From assembly GCA_934661105.1 (NCBI GenBank), contig CAKUIV010000115.1:1-6301 (forward strand): a stretch of DNA of 6,301 bases. The letters are read 5' to 3'. Both the position numbers and the translations under genes were made by a program. The stretch comes from an uncultured Ellagibacter sp. GTDB taxonomy: Bacteria; Actinomycetota; Coriobacteriia; Coriobacteriales; Eggerthellaceae. This document shows positions 4,490 through 6,301 of this stretch, piece by piece (the first letter of the stretch is position 1; each line of letters begins with the position of its first letter). The notes beneath the pieces were generated by a model that did no database searches, had not been told where the DNA came from, and was given only the letters and a program-made list of their open reading frames with translations.

Positions 4490-6301
4490 CTAGTGTGCTT
4501 CGGCCCAGGTGTCGGCGGCGGAGACGTCGGCGATGAGGGGCACCTTCAGCTCGACGACGTTCTCCATCACGTCGCGCACCATCGCGGTGAGGGCGTCCAC
4601 CTCCCCTGCGGGCACGCTGAAGTCGAGCTCGTCGTGCACCTGGACGAGCAGCTTCGCGGCGAAACCCTCCGCGCGCAGACGCCGCGACACCTCGCGCATC
4701 GCCATCTTGATGATGTCGGCGGCCGAGCCTTGCATGGGGTGGTTCATCGCCGTGCGCTCGCCGAACCCGCGCTGGTTCGCGTTCTTCGCATGCAGCTCGG
4801 GAATGTGGCGCTTGCGGCCGAACATGGTTTCCGCGTATCCCGTCTCCTTCGCGCGCTCGACCGTTTCGTCCAGGTAGGTTCGCACGCCAGGGTACGCCTC
4901 GAAGTAGCGGTCGATCATGTCCTTCGCCTCGCCGAAGGGGATGTGCAGGCTCTGCGACAGGCCGAACGCCTGCTGGCCGTACACGATGCCGAAGTTCACG
5001 GCCTTCGCGCGGCTGCGCAGCTCGGGCGTCACGTCCTCGACGGGAATGCCGAACACGCGGCTCGCGGTGGACGCGTGGAAGTCGGCGCCGGAATTGAACG
5101 CCGCCACCAAGTGCTCGTCGCCCGACAGGTGCGCAAGGAGTCGAAGCTCGATCTGCGAGTAGTCGGCCGAGAGGAACTTCGAGCCAGATTCAAGGGGCAC
5201 GAAGCACTCGCGGATGTGCCGGCCGAACTCGGTGCGGACGGGAATGTTCTGCAGGTTCGGGTCCGACGAGGACAAACGCCCCGTCGTGGTGACGGTTTCG
5301 TTGAAGCTCGAATGCACACGCCCGTCGCCCGCGCGCATACGGGGCAGCGCGTCGATGTAGGTCGACTTGATCTTGGCGAGCTCGCGGTAGCGCAGAACGA
5401 GCGCCGGCATCTCGTGGATGTCGGCGAGTTCTTTAAGCACCTTCGCGTCGGTGGAATAGCCGCGCTGGGTCTTCTTCTTCGGCGGCAGGCCCAAAACCTC
5501 GAACAGGATGTGCCCGAGCTGCTTGGGCGAGTCGATGTTGAAGTCTTCGCCCGCAAGCTCGATGATCCGCGAACGCAGCGCGTCGATGTCGACCTGCGTC
5601 GACTTCCCCAGCTCTTCGAGCCGTGCGACGTCGAGCGCGGCGCCCGTGCGCTCCATCTGCGCAAGCACGGCCACAAGCGGCAGGTCGATGTCGGCGTAGG
5701 CGCCCATGCTCCCGTCGCGGGAAAGCGCTTCCTCAAGCGGCTCCACGAGCATGCGCGACGCCGCCGCGAAGGAGCACACGCGGTCCTCGTCGGTCTTCGC
5801 CTCGGGAAGCACGCCGCCGCAGTACGCGTCGAGCAGCGCGTCGTAGGAGTACTCCGCAACCGAGGAGTTCAGCGCGTAACCCGCGAGCGACAGGTCGAAC
5901 ATGCGCGCCGAGAACAGCTCGGCGTCGGTGATGAGGGCGCGCTCCGAGGTGTCGGCCGGGTACACGCGATGAAGCGCGGCCTTCGTGTCGAGCGCGGAGA
6001 ACGCCCCCTCGCGGACCACGCGCGCGAAGGCGCAAAGCCCCTCGTCGCCCTCGAAGAGCGCCGTGCCCTTCGCACACGACATGGCGCACAGGGTCGTCGG
6101 CCCGAACAGCGATTCCTGTTCGGGGTCGAGGAACGCGACGCCCAGTCGCTCGCCTGCGGAAACGGCGGCGTCGATAAGGGCGTGCGCCTCGTCGCCCGTG
6201 CACACCGGCTCCCAGGACACCTTCGCCGCCTCGCGAGTAACGGTCGCGCCGACGAGCGCGAGCACGCGCGTCAGATGCGCCGAGAAACGCACGTTGTTGA
6301 A
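4490..6301 (-). CDS. polA: DNA polymerase I, C-terminal 603 residues (partial, N-terminus outside window)
   Basis: PolA fills gaps and replaces RNA primers during lagging-strand synthesis and repair. The frame is open to the window edge (FNNVRFSAHLTRVL...), so the 5'-3' exonuclease domain, about 280-300 residues, lies outside. In visible numbering, about 30-195 is the 3'-5' exonuclease fold. By eye its DxE, D and D metal ligands are missing (VAFLDPEQES for the usual FDTETDS; AAASRML where YxxxDA.. is expected), so proofreading is probably absent, as in many actinobacterial and Bacillus enzymes. The polymerase domain is complete: TTGRLSSSDPNLQNIPVR, motif A SADYSQIELR (Asp380), the O helix RSRAKAVNFGIVYG with Phe437 (the residue governing ddNTP discrimination), MQGSAADIIKMAM, and motif C QVHDELDF (Asp557). 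TAG at 4492-4490 ends the gene. It is transcribed towards rplU but is isolated by a terminator. Confidence 0.98.
   Translation of the reverse strand, partial: FNNVRFSAHLTRVLALVGATVTREAAKVSWEPVCTGDEAHALIDAAVSAGERLGVAFLDPEQESLFGPTTLCAMSCAKGTALFEGDEGLCAFARVVREGAFSALDTKAALHRVYPADTSERALITDAELFSARMFDLSLAGYALNSSVAEYSYDALLDAYCGGVLPEAKTDEDRVCSFAAASRMLVEPLEEALSRDGSMGAYADIDLPLVAVLAQMERTGAALDVARLEELGKSTQVDIDALRSRIIELAGEDFNIDSPKQLGHILFEVLGLPPKKKTQRGYSTDAKVLKELADIHEMPALVLRYRELAKIKSTYIDALPRMRAGDGRVHSSFNETVTTTGRLSSSDPNLQNIPVRTEFGRHIRECFVPLESGSKFLSADYSQIELRLLAHLSGDEHLVAAFNSGADFHASTASRVFGIPVEDVTPELRSRAKAVNFGIVYGQQAFGLSQSLHIPFGEAKDMIDRYFEAYPGVRTYLDETVERAKETGYAETMFGRKRHIPELHAKNANQRGFGERTAMNHPMQGSAADIIKMAMREVSRRLRAEGFAAKLLVQVHDELDFSVPAGEVDALTAMVRDVMENVVELKVPLIADVSAADTWAEAH

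Noticed and set aside
4047..4493. Plus-strand 148-codon frame antisense to the polA end
   Set aside because: It crosses the terminator, the repeats and the polA stop, is rich in Ala/Pro/Arg/Ser and has no ribosome binding site.

Overview
The window is GC-rich bacterial chromosome with every recognisable gene on the minus strand. In transcription order (right to left) it holds the 3' two-thirds of polA, a gene-free stretch of nearly 900 bases, rplU (L21), rpmA (L27), obg (Obg/CgtA GTPase), proB (glutamate 5-kinase) and the first 94 codons of proA. The order rplU-rpmA-obg-proB-proA is a classic actinobacterial arrangement. L27 has the plain MAHKKG start without the Firmicutes-type leader, and Obg carries a C-terminal OCT domain. 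I infer an actinomycete, possibly Coriobacteriia (Eggerthella/Slackia-like), but the class assignment rests on overall protein look and is not proven here.

Right part, 4353-6301: PolA keeps all polymerase motifs but its 3'-5' exonuclease domain appears catalytically dead. It is followed by a hairpin and then a convincing intrinsic terminator (GC stem plus five Ts).

Middle, about 3602-4489: no open reading frame here has a ribosome binding site or a family signature. The stretch is instead dense with DNA/RNA structure. It holds a pair of about 53-bp direct repeats (3861-3912, 4304-4357) with a diverged third unit (4171-4212), a 140-bp element bounded by 25-bp imperfect inverted repeats that enclose two more hairpins (4030-4169), a 16-bp perfect palindrome (4013-4028) and a bulged 12-bp stem-loop (3921-3960). 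The 9-mer CGCAATCGG (minus strand) occurs five times, one of them inside a hairpin at the predicted 5' end of the rplU transcript. This is the most novel-looking part of the window.

Left part, 1-3750: rplU and rpmA form a ribosomal-protein unit behind an extended -10 promoter and are closed by an intrinsic terminator. A candidate promoter for obg overlaps that terminator, and a perfect 7-bp hairpin sits in the short obg leader. obg and proB overlap by ATGA and proA follows proB by 12 nt, so obg-proB-proA probably form one operon joining ribosome assembly/stress GTPase function with the first two steps of proline synthesis.
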